Assembly (NCBI GenBank): GCA_963971305.1 | Contig: OZ020305.1 | Location: 44,031,717-44,095,716, forward strand | Reading direction: 5' to 3' | Source of the DNA: Arcuatula senhousia | Taxonomy: Eukaryota > Mollusca > Bivalvia > Mytilida > Mytilidae | DNA length: 64,000 nucleotides | Shown: piece by piece, positions 46,021-57,600 of the stretch | Layout: every line of letters starts with the position of its first letter | How positions within the stretch are numbered: the stretch's first letter is position 1 | Notes under the pieces: generated by a model | What the model was told of the DNA's origin: nothing | Databases searched by the model: none | What the model saw: only the letters and a program-made list of their open reading frames with translations | Translations under genes and position numbers: made by a program

Positions 46021-46326
46021 CCGTCAGATATCACACAATTAAAATTAACTGTTAAAAAAGGACTAAAAGTTCAAAGGCTGATAAAACGATAAAAACAGTT
46101 CAATGACAAGATGGCGCCGATGGGGTCAAACTAAAACGTGTGGTATCGGTGTATAAAAACGGTAAAAATGATTTAAAAGTTCATTTCGATGTCGTTAAAA
46201 GGGGTGCTGATGCTATACACTATATGCAGGTGCTGGTAAAACACTCGGGTAATTGTAAAATGGATAAAAGTTCAGTGCTAAAAATTCTGTGCTTCCACCA
46301 TCTTTGCCGGAAGTAAAGCCATGTTG

Positions 46327-48255
46327 GTTGGTCGACATGTATATAATTCACAAACTTGGTAGACTCATCCTAAAGATCAAGTGTACCAAGTTTCAAAGCA
46401 ATCCCTTCAGTGGTTTCAGAGAAGAAGATTTTTTAAAATCAGTTAAAATTGATGGAAAATAAAAAGCTTTGCCGAGCGCAGCATGATACGACCGCAACAT
46501 GTTGAACCCTGTACGTTTTAGGCCCAATATGGATAGGCAATTGCTCTGGACATATGCAGCCCATGGTGGACTGACAAAGGTTTTTGACACATGCAGCTTT
46601 TGGTGGACTTTCTAAATTCACATTTTAAAAGGAATTTTTTTTCGAAAGGAGATCAAAGACAGACCACAAATAGATAAGTTTCGATTTTGGCCCCTAATTT
46701 CATAATAAGGGGGAAAGGGGGGGTCGCAAAAATTAATTCTCAATTTTGTATCCACTATTAGACAAAAACAAACATGCAAAAAAAAATTTCAAAATCGGAT
46801 CACAAGTAAAAAAATGTCGATTTTGGTCCCTTTTGGCCCCTAATTACATAATGAGGGGAAAAAGATGGGGTAGCAAAAATTAATTCTCAATTTTGCATCC
46901 ACTATTTGACAAGAACAAACATGCAAAATTTTTTTTTAACTCGGTCCACTAATAAAAATGTTTCGATTTTGGCCCCTTTTGGGGCCGTAACCCCTATAAG
47001 GGGTCATCTGACAACTTCGACCCTATGGAGACTTTTGTAGAGCTAAATGAGCTGAACAATTAAGCAAGCAACAGCTTTTTGCTATCTGCAATAGTTTTCA
47101 TACAATAGGACAAAAACATGAAAAAATGCTATTTTTCACCTTTAAGGGGCTGTAACCCCTATAAGGGGTCATCTGACAACTTCGACCAAATGGAGACATT
47201 CATAGAACTTTTGATCCTGAAGCAGTAGGGTGGCATCAGGTTTCATCTATCTCTTATACTTTTTGAATTACAAGCAAAAAACAGTCGTCTGACCCCCTGG
47301 TCTATTTTTAGCCACGGTGGCCATTTTTTATTTGACAAATCATAAATCGAAACACAACTTTAGTGCAGGACACCCTAATGATCAATCATACCAAGTTTCA
47401 TCGAATTCTGTTCAGTACTTTCAGAGGAGATTTTTGAAAAAGTTATTGTATGAACATAAAAAAGTTGCAATTTTGGCCCCTTTTGGCCCTTATTTCTAAA
47501 CGAAAAAAGGGGGGACTCCCAAAATCAATCCCATCCATCCTTTAATAGTAAGAAATATTATTGTCAAATTTAATTGCATTTGAATGACTAGAACTAAAGT
47601 TATCGTGTATACACTAAAGTTAACAGACAACAACAACAACGACAACGACGACAGCATCATACCATTATACGTCCGCAATTTTTGTGCGGTCGTATAAAAA
47701 ACAGTAAAAGGGGAATAACTCTTAAATGGCTGATCTGACAATTTTGACCCTGAAATCATATTTGTAGATCTTAATGAGCTTAACAATTCTACAATGCTAA
47801 CTTTTCCTCTAGCTCTAACGGTTTTCAAGATATTGTCCAAAAACTGCATAAATGGTCAATTTTGACGATTAAAGGGCAATAACTCCTAAAAGGAGTTGTT
47901 TCACAATTTTGACTCAATGGAGAGATTTGTAAAGCTTTTGATGCAGAACAAGGACGGTTGCTTCGGATTTTCTCTATCTCTAATACTTTTCGAGTTATAA
48001 GCCAAAAACAATGGTCTGACCCCCCCCCCCTGTTCTATTTTTAGCAACGGCGGTCATGTTGGTTTGTCAACATGTATATAATTCACAAACTTGGTAGAGG
48101 ACATCCTAAAGATCAAGTATACAAAGTTTCAATGCAATCCCTTCAGTAGTTTCAGAGGTGAAGATCTTTGAAGAAAAGTTAACGGACGGACGGACGACGG
48201 ACAATTAACGATGACAATAGCTCACATGACCCTTCGGGTCAAGTGAGCTAAAAAT
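46327..48255 (+). repeat. Second half of the repeat split by the LINE, itself interrupted
   Basis: From 46327 the sequence continues the repeat that stops at 40175 ('gttggtcgacatgtatata'). It is interrupted at about 46461-47697 by another element, resumes at 47698 ('aacagtaaaaggggaataac') and ends with the family's tail hairpin 'gctcacatgaccc...gggtcaagtgagc' at 48221-48250. No coding frame. Confidence 0.75.
46461..47697. mobile_element. 1.2 kb element nested in the dispersed repeat
   Basis: The left boundary reads 'aagctttgccgagcgcagca' and the right boundary 'gtgcggtcgtataaaa'. The left also holds 'catgatacgaccgca', roughly complementary to the right end 'gtgcggtcgtat', so it has short imperfect inverted ends. 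The interior has ~165 bp tandem units ('aaaaattaattctcaatttt' recurs) and 'ggccccttttggcccc' phrases. Removing it rejoins the host repeat. It is non-coding. Confidence 0.65.
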
Positions 48256-48349
48256 CAAGCCCCCCCTTTCAGGTTAAATGGTTGGTCCCCTAGAGTTTTG
48301 AAATGACACATCATTTCATCTAAATGTTAATGTTGATGTCAGAACAAAA

Positions 48350-48540
48350 GCAAATCCTGTTTCAGAACTGGATTTGAATTATATGCATTTTATTTAGACC
48401 ATGGACCAATGGCAGAACTGCGAGCAGTGCCAAATGGCCTTGTTGAAGGCTGCTGGCGTTGTCTATTGTGGTTTTTCTGAATTGCCCCTTGATTGTGGGC
48501 TGTGTCGCCTACACTTATTCCACATCTCATTAATTTCTAT
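48350..48540 (+). mobile_element. Retroposon-like repeat, copy 2 (5' truncated)
   Basis: Shares 'cgagcagtgccaaatggcct' and the end 'cacttattccacatctcatt' with the copies at 39172, 56815, 59747 and 62905, and begins further 3' than they do. The remnant just before it (48255-48290) is the end of a 25965-type MITE. Confidence 0.6.
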
Positions 48541-51443
48541 CACTTGACCTCCAAGGGCGAAACAAACAAAAAAACCAAATGTTTGGAAAAAGTCAACACA
48601 ATCATGTAAAAATCTTTTCAAACTTTGAATTTAATACAAAAATAACAATAAAATTTAAACAGAATTTGCATTAAAAAGATTTATATGAAATAAAGAAATT
48701 GAAAACATAAATGAAAGATAAATATGAGTATGTGAAAAAAAACTTCCACAAAGTTAAAACCATCATCAATTAAATATCCACAGCTATCACAAGACAGCAA
48801 GCAGTATTATGAAGAATAAGTTACAAAATGTATGTAATAGAAGAAGAAATTAGGAATATTTGATTACAATGTAAGAAATATACAAAGATTTTTTTTTTAT
48901 TAAATCATTCGATGTCCTTTGTAGCCCAATTTTGTAATTGTGTGTTACTACATTATTCATCAGTTGCATTTAAAGAAAATAATAACTTCTTACATTATTA
49001 CAACTACAGCCTTCAACTTTATACATGTATACCTAATTTAGCTATAGCATTATCAAAATAAGTAAGTACCAAATAAAAAGACATTAAATATCCAACCAGT
49101 AGTTTTGTAATGTTTAAAAGCTCAGAATCAAGGTAAAAATCAATGTACTTAATTGAAACTTTTTTTATTATCCAAGCAACTTTTTGTATCAATAAGCAGC
49201 CTAATTAATTTTGAAATGTAACTATTTAATACTTTTTTAAAGAAATCTATTATATTTGAATCAATGGATGAATAAAAATCATATTTCAAGAACAATACTG
49301 AATTATTTCAATATACATTATAAATCATATGAAAATGAAAAAAAAATATGAGTAATAAGCAAAAATACTGCCTGTTCATAATTAAATATTGATTCTTGTG
49401 GATACATGTACATGTACATATCAATAGAATTTTCTACAATGTTGGCATATAAGGATGTAAATATACAACATTTGAAAATATTTATATATAAACAATTGAA
49501 ATGTCAAAGTAAAATTCAGTATAACAAACAAACTAACAATTACTGTTGATTCTGACATTAACCTTAGACATAGTAATTTTCTTGATGTACTTATTTTTAC
49601 AATATTTGCAGTCAATAAAAATCGTCACAATTTTTTTTTACCAGAATATTCTATTATTATATGTAAATCAAAGAATGATAGTTGAAATCCATGAAATAAA
49701 GGTAACAACAAACCTACCAAACTGGGATGATCAAACTCATATATCCAAGAAGTAAAGAAAAAACAAGGCAAAGGCATAGAGGAACTGAAGATCACAAAGG
49801 ACCTGACTTGGTACAGGCATTTCAAAAGAAATGGTGGGTTGAAAACTAATGCCCCATAAAAAGCATTTGGATTGAATGTGTGAAAATTAACTACCATGAA
49901 AATTTTAAATATGTTTACAGAATTTTGTTGGCATCATTTTCCATGGTTTCCTTCCAGATGAAATTTTGATTTAGTTAAGTAGTTTGTGTATGGCGCTAGA
50001 ATGGAATCAATGTTAAATGCACATCTCATGGATTCTTTATATTTTGTTTACTGACTCTCACCAATGATAACCACAAAGAATTTGGTACCCAATGAATAAT
50101 GATAAAAATAACAGAAAAACGAAAACAAGCACACATTGATCACAATACTGATGAGACATAAAAAATATGTTTCATCCTCTGTCAAGAAGTGGATGTAGTA
50201 TTGTATATTCATATAAAAGTAACATTACAGTTTATCTATCATGATAAACATTTTATTAAATTACAAATGTATTCAAAATTACCAGTAAAACAAAGCAAAG
50301 AAATATTTTGAACCATATAATATCTTATAATCACTCATGAGAAGTCATATTTATTAATACAACACAAGCTCAATAGCAATGATGATTTATGGTAAAACAA
50401 ATATAACCAAAAATCTAACAAGAAAAATTTCTTTGTTGTTTTTTTTTAAGTCAAAATTAATTTGTAATGGAATGGAATGCATCTTTTAACCTTTTCCTTT
50501 TCTTGGGTGCTTTTCAGATTTTAAAATGCATTCTATGTTTAATTTATTTCTTATATATAACATTGTTGATACAAAAGGTTATTGTTTTTATAAACCAGTG
50601 ACCATTTTGAACTGAAACATGACTTATTTTAATCGTAAATCATCACCTGTTTGATTCTTAGGGAAACAGGTAATCATAAAATCTTAAGATTTGCTTATAA
50701 TTACAATTAACGAGGCTCTTAGCTCAGAAGTTGATAACATTGTATTATAGAAAATCAATGTATTATACAAAAGGTACAACAAGCAAGCATAATAAGAAAG
50801 ACAATCATGAATAGAACTCTACATTGCAATAAGTACTTTTTGTAAAAAGAATACTGATATTGAATCTTAACCAATTCTTTAAATGTAATAAATATATGTA
50901 CATTTTTTTGTAAAAGCACAAAATATTATGTCATGGACTCTGTAAAAATTTCAAAATATTTTACCAGGTATATGGTTTTAGAATTTCAAAGGTATCTTTG
51001 TATTATTCATTTACACAAACAATCATATACATTTAATATAATTTGATGCTATATCTAACAACAAAGATTCAAACAATGAAAAGTATACAAAATAATGCTG
51101 AAAATACAAAATGTACTTGACAGTATAAAAAAAAGCACATTATATCAGAATTTACCGTAATTGAGTATTTTGAATAAATTGTCTCCCTACAACACATTTC
51201 AATATTTTTCCAACCAAAACTGAAAGTCACTCTTTCAAGACCATACAAAAGAACTTGCTTCATCTATAAATTTTGTTACATGCATTAAATTTAACCTTTC
51301 CTTATGACATGAATAAATGAGAATAACAGAATGATCAAATACAAATGTTATCACAGATTCCAATGGAAATACATGTTTCATGCATAATATCTTTCATGCA
51401 TTATTACATATCTAATATGTCTAAAAAAATTCAAAATATGGAA
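48541..51443 (-). other. AT-rich DNA downstream of GLMP, probably including its 3' UTR
   Basis: No coding frame of substance. The part next to the stop (51443 downward) should be the GLMP 3' UTR. Its length cannot be fixed; one minus-strand aataaa lies at 50548-50543. I saw no mobile element here. Confidence 0.45.
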
Positions 51444-51630
51444 CTAGTTAACCGGCATACTAGCAACAACATTGTCAACAAGTTTTGGGTCACTCCTCTT
51501 CTTTAAGCACACAAACAGTCCACCAAATAAGATGAGAACTACAGGAATACCTAGACCGGCTGATATAACCCCTATCACTAATGACGACACTACATCAGCT
51601 GGGGCTTTACCATAACCTAATGAAGCAGTC
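51444..51630 (-). CDS. GLMP: GLMP exon 6: membrane anchor and tail
   Basis: A 187 bp exon from acceptor tttttgcag to the TAG stop at 51446-51444. It completes a tryptophan codon and encodes TASLGYGKAPADVV, the membrane helix and the tail KKRSDPKLVDNVVASMPVN. Its first ~45 bp and acceptor are duplicated four times in the upstream intron (51661-51950). Confidence 0.93.
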
Positions 51631-54600
51631 CTGCAAAAATAAAGATATATAGGGGTATTAAGCAAAATCAGCTTGAGATTTAAAATAACCTAATGAAGCA
51701 GTCCTGCAAATAATACAGATATATAGGAGTATTAAGCAACATCAGCTGGAGCTTTACCATAACCTAATGAAGCAGTCCTGCAAATAATAAAGATATATAG
51801 AGATATCAATATCAGCTTGAGATTTACCATAACCTAATGAGGCAGTCCTGCAAATAATAAAGATATAAAAGGGGTATTAAGCAACATCAGCTGGAGCTTT
51901 ACCATAACCTAATGAAGCAGTCCTGCAAAAATAAAATAATATACGAATTAAGCAAAGTAATCTTGTGGTTTGCAGATGTTGCTAAAAGAAATCATTGTAA
52001 AACACATTTCTTTGTGTTCTTTTGTGGTTGACTGTTACAAACCAAAATATTGAAATGACTGGTATCATACCATCAACAAGGAAAAAACTGCACACAGTCA
52101 TTCCTGTTTTGTTTGCAAATAAATCAAATGTATAATATTATGAATACTGTGGTTTCATTATTATTCGTGGGGTATCAATTTCATGGTTTTCGTTGGTGGC
52201 CTTCATCCAAGAAATTTGAAACCAACACGAACTGATCATTTTTCATCAAACCATGAAAATTGGTACCCACGAAAATAAATGAATTCATTTTACAAAATTG
52301 TGCATGTTAGAAACTATATGATATGTTAAATATACATTGTACATAATTTGATATACATTGTTCATGTACAATTAATAATTACTTACCACACTGTGTAATT
52401 ACTTTTTGTAAATGTACCATCTTGGCTAAGGCCAAATGAGAAATTTGAAGCATACATTCTTAGCTGCATGTCCATATCTTTTTTCCCAAAATATGAGAGG
52501 AGAGCACTCTCCGTCAATAACTCCTCCTGCTTGATAGTATCTGTCAGACCGTACCCTCTGACATATGTGCCGGCAGCTCTTTCACGTTTAGGTTTGATAT
52601 AGCATACAGGTTTATGTTGTAAGAAAGCTCCTTGTTCTTCATTTTCTGGTCTTGTCAACCAATTAGATATCTATATAATGAAACAAATTCCAATCTAAAA
52701 TCAAAGTGATAAGTAAACTATAATGAAGGTGAAGCTTTAAGAAAAATGCTCAAGACCGGAAATAAAATTTATATAACCACATTCTGTGCGTTCATTTATT
52801 TTAATGTTTTCTCAAAAGACAGTTTCACAAACTATTTTAGTTTTGTGGTTTGCTGGAAGAAATCAGTTGTTATATTTACAACTTTGTTCAACTATCAGTT
52901 TAGTGGCTAAGTGCATGAAGTGGCTCAATGAAAACCAAGTAAACTTGTACACCACAAATAATATTAATTAAACCTTATACATGTATTACAATTTTAGATA
53001 GTTGGGGAGGCTATAAAGCATTTCAATCAAAATATGTATTTCTTAACGAAGATGATTTCAATTTGTGTTAATATGCAATCAATTATGGAACTAGAGGTAC
53101 GTTTGTAAATTGTAATATTGATTGATCTCAATGACCTGACATGAACACAAAATTACTTGTATAGAATTTTTTTAGGATAAATTCACATGAATAAAGTAAA
53201 TAATTACTAGAAATCAGACAGTAGGGAGTGACTCTACTCCTAGACCTGATTTTTTATTTTAAACATTATGTCGATTTTTGGCAACAGGTGTGTTATAGCA
53301 AACAGGAACTTCATAGACCTGAGTTTTCTCTTGTTTGACTTGAGTTCATGTTACTGGTTGTGTTTTGGTTGCAATTTGTGCTTTAGTTTGTTTGCTGTTT
53401 ATTTATGCTATTAAGTCTAACGAATTTGTGTTTGCCAATTTGGAATTTACAACATTTGATTTCCTTATTGGTTCACCTTTGCTTCTTTCACAAATTGGCA
53501 ACATAGGTGACAATATTTAATGAAATATTTGAGGTAATTACAAAAAAAAACAAAAACATTACACTTTTTGTTTTGTAATGTCATCTTTAAATGTACATGC
53601 ATGTACCTTAAAAACTCCTGGTGTATATTCATCATCAATAGATTTAGTTTCATAAAATTTCATCCCTCCTTCTTTCTTATCAGAACTGAACATGACTGCT
53701 TCAAGCCCAAACCTGGCCAATGACATATTAGTTGTGTCTATGTCTTTAAGGAGGAAGTCAAACTGACAAATATCTTCACTGTATTGTAGATGTGGCAATT
53801 CTGAAGCCCTGTCTGCCCCATCAAAGAAACTAATCTGGAAAACAAAGATCTTGCATTATATAGGTTTTTTAAAATAATGCTTTCTCAATTCTACTTTTGT
53901 AACAATCAAATGTTTAACTATTGACAAAGTTAGAACCTGGGCATGTGAAAAATTTTGCTATGACTTTTATCTGATGTCACATACCTGAAATCTTGAATCT
54001 AAAATTGGCTAGTCACAGACTTGGTTTATCTGGGAATTCCCTACTTTATGTATTGGTTGACAATGTAGTTCATTCAAAGGTAGCATGTGCAAAATTTAAT
54101 TCAAATATGTATTTTTTTTTATTTCTAAGCTGATTGGTTTGTAATTAATGACTTGACATACATTGGGAAAGACTCTAAAGGAAAAAATTTAAAATTTATT
54201 TTAGCTGTTAACTGGCTATGCTGCTTCCGCTTATATAATGTGGTTAAAGCTATACAATCTATGCTAAGTATAAAAATGACAACATTGATATTTTTTATCT
54301 TATTATATAGATATAGGTGAAATATCGTGATTTCCGAGTTAAATAAATTTCTAGATTTTCAGGGAGTTAATTACAGGATTTATCTAACTCGCGTGCCAAT
54401 TTATCTAACCCTCGTGAAGTTTCCCGAGAAAAATACCTAACATAGATTAGTGCGCAATACACAATTCATCAATCAATAACTCCTTTCGTTTTCATTATTT
54501 TGATGATCTATTAGTCACATTTTTTAAAATTATCTATATAATAAATAGTATAACTAATTTGGGGTGGCGAATATCAATTTAATGTCACTCGTGTTGAATA

Positions 54601-57600
54601 ACGCTAGGGGATTCAACTCCTGTTCCGCGAACTTGTTTAATCCTGGCATTATTCGAGACTCGTGACATTAAAATTGATATTTGCCACCCCTCATTAGTTA
54701 TACTATAATTATTGGTTAGTTTCATTTAACATACATGACGTATTGTTTAAGATACTTTTTTGGTTTGTTGTTTTGAGAGGTCTGTTGCTGTTTCATGGGA
54801 GAAATGTTGACTAATTTCTTTCAAATCCTTATAGTTTGTTTGAAAATACAAAAATTGAGTCATAGACAATCAAATGTGAAACGGGAAATATTATGTTGCT
54901 TTTTTGTGGTAATGGCTTTTTAAAGGAAATCGTCATTTTTGTTGTCTTCATTCTATTAAATGTAGTAAACATTCTTAAACCTACTGAAAACTGTAAGGAT
55001 CCATTATTAATACTCTGATCCTCTACTTTTCCTGTGTTCTGAACGTGAAAAACGATGTTATTATCTGACGAAAACTTGATGAGGTTTGTCCAGTTAAACA
55101 TATCCCTAGAAAAGTCAAATATCCTCCAGGATGTACTGTCACTGCTATAGTCTGTCAGCTTAGCTTTGTCATTAGTATCATTATATTGGTATAACTGAAA
55201 AATAAAACATATATTCAGGAGAAAATATATATACTAAAAGAAAAGTGCACAAATTGATGAAGTACATTTTCACAATTCATTATAAGTGGTTTATCATACA
55301 AAGCAGTACAAATCTGAAGCTCATTAACCTTTAAAATGTGACAAAAAGTAATTGAACTGAAAGAATAAATAACAAGAGGCTCCCAGGAGCCTGAATCGCT
55401 CACCTGACATATGTGCCTGAAGTAAAGGTTATTAGGCAAAATCTATTTGACATTGAAAGGGTCATAAGATTAATAAGGGGGTCATCTGACAATATGGTGG
55501 ATCTTAAGGTGCTGATCACTTTTGTTCTCAATCAAAATCTAAAAATCTGTCACCCTTTTTGAGTTATTTGCAAAAAAAATGCAGTTTAACCTAATGTTCT
55601 ATTTTTAGCTACAGCGGCCATGTTTTACAACCAATCAAAAATCCCAGTTCAGTTCTATACACCTAATGCTAATAAACAATAATACCAAGTTTGGTTCCAA
55701 TTGGACTTAAGGTGTCAGAGGAGTTAACATTTTCAATATAATGAGGAAATGCTTTTTAAATGCTCAATTTTGACGTTCTAAGGGCAATAACTCCTCAAAG
55801 GAAAGGTCCTACAACGTTGACCCTAATACATATTTTGTAGATGTTGATGCGCTTAACAATATGCAATTTAAATTTCTCAAATATCTTGTATAGCTTCAAG
55901 ATATTGAGCTAAACAGGTGCAAAATTTGCAAACAATCCACAAAAAGGGCAATAACTCCTACATGGGTTGTTAGATTTTCTTCAAAATTTCAGGGTAGGTA
56001 GATCTTGAGGTGCTGATCACTTTTACCCATGCCAGAATTTTGATATCTGTAGCCGTTTTTGAGTTATTTGCAAAAAACTGCATTTTACCCCTATGTTCTA
56101 TTTTTAGCCACGGCGGCCATGTTTTACGACGAATCAAAAATCCCCACATCAGTTCTAAGCACCGAATGCTAATGAACAACCATACCAAGTTTGGTTTCAA
56201 TTGGACTTATGGTGTCAGAGGAGTTAACGTTTTAAAAAAATTACGGACGGACGACGGACGCCAAGTGATGACAATAGCTCACATGACCCTTCGGGTCAGG
56301 TGAACTAAAAAGGAATTATGTATTTGTACCATTGAAGGGTGTTCATAACATTATATTTAATTGGATTTACATGCACATTATATGTATAAAATAGGGTCTA
56401 AAGATCCTAGCTTCACTGATGATGAGATAAATGGCCATTTGGAGCATCTGAATTGCCATTGCTCCTAACTTTTACTTTACTTTGCTTTTGCTTTCGACTT
56501 TTTACTACTATATTTGATAATATATTAAGTAAATTAATTGGTATAGCTAAAACCAGTATGTTTATCTTTTTTTTACATCAATGATCATCATTTGTTCATT
56601 TCATGAGGGTCCTCAAGTTCATCTCCAGCCTTGCTTAACTCTAGATATTTCGATGATGTTCACCCTCCAAGTGCTTGAAAATTCCTCTGTGGATATCGCT
56701 GTTTTGTTATTCTCAGATTTTATATGTATAAAATACATGTACAGTTTTTACCTAAATATAAACTAGCATTGATGTACATGTTGTTTTCCTCTCCTAGATT
56801 CTTGCTAGTTAAATCAGTTTTTGTGCTTTGTCTAGGAATATTGATAGGGGGAAGGTTGGGCCCAAAAAACTAGTTTAACCCCGCCACATATTACATGTGC
56901 CTGTCCCAAGCCAGGAATCTTTGACAAAGCTTTCGTTTGTACTTGTCTTTTTGATGTTTTCTGTTCCTTGTTTAAGAAGGGGGTCTATCCGTGACTATTT
57001 CAGGGCTGGATTTGAAATATATGCATTTTATTTAGACCATCAATGACCATGGGCCAATTGCAGAACCCCGAGCAGTGCCAAATGGCCTCAAGGCTGCTGG
57101 CGGTTGTCCATTGTGGTTTTTCTAAATTGCCGTTTAATTGTGGGCTGTGTCATGTACACTTATTCCACATCTCATTATTTTCTATTATCATTTTGATTTT
57201 CACATGTCATGCCTTACATTGTTCTAGTCAGGAATGATTGACATTGACAATGATTGAAGCTTATGTTTGAACCTGTCATCTTTATATTGACTGTTCTATA
57301 TGTCCAGAAAGATGTCTACTTTCTTTACCTTTTGTAGGATTGGTATTGAATTATATTTACTATACATGTATTTCAAATCTAGGGCCAATGCAAGATGGCA
57401 ATAAAGCAGTAACTTGTCATACTGAAGAGTGAAGATGGTTGGAGTGGTATTTGGTACATGAAGATTGTATCCCCTACACTTATTCCATATCTAATTATCT
57501 TCTATATGTACATGTATAATATAACACACTCACATAGCATGCATTAAAACTTACCCTGGTGAATACAATACCATAGGTATACAATACTTTGATGTCCTTA

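Larger units (their letters stand above)
40176..46316 (-). mobile_element. Full-length two-ORF LINE with 10 bp target-site duplication
   Basis: A 6141 bp non-LTR retrotransposon inserted in the dispersed repeat of 36-48 kb. 'agccatgttg' occurs on both sides (40166-40175 and 46317-46326). Removing the insert restores the sequence found in the uninterrupted copy near 38330-38345. On the minus strand it has a 5' UTR of ~296 bp, ORF1 (46020-43753), ORF2 (44080-40343, one internal stop), a short 3' UTR and a (caa)n tail at 40176-40200. Near-intact reading frames and exact duplications point to a young insertion. Confidence 0.93.
55195..57554 (-). other. GLMP intron 2, repeat-filled
   Basis: 2.36 kb phase-0 intron from gtaagt to tttttcag. 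It contains a complete dispersed repeat (55374-56311), a retroposon-like repeat (56815-57187) and a partial copy (57372-57508). The remaining ~500 bp (56312-56814) shows nothing recognisable. Confidence 0.8.

Noticed and set aside
50147..50175. Second hammerhead-like start 'ctgatgagac'
   Set aside because: No GAAA after the putative stem II and no cleavage triplet in place.
54829..54984. Continuation of GLMP exon 3 beyond TCA|GTAGGT
   Set aside because: Similarity to the family ends at that donor, and the join to exon 4 gives exactly the expected spacing.
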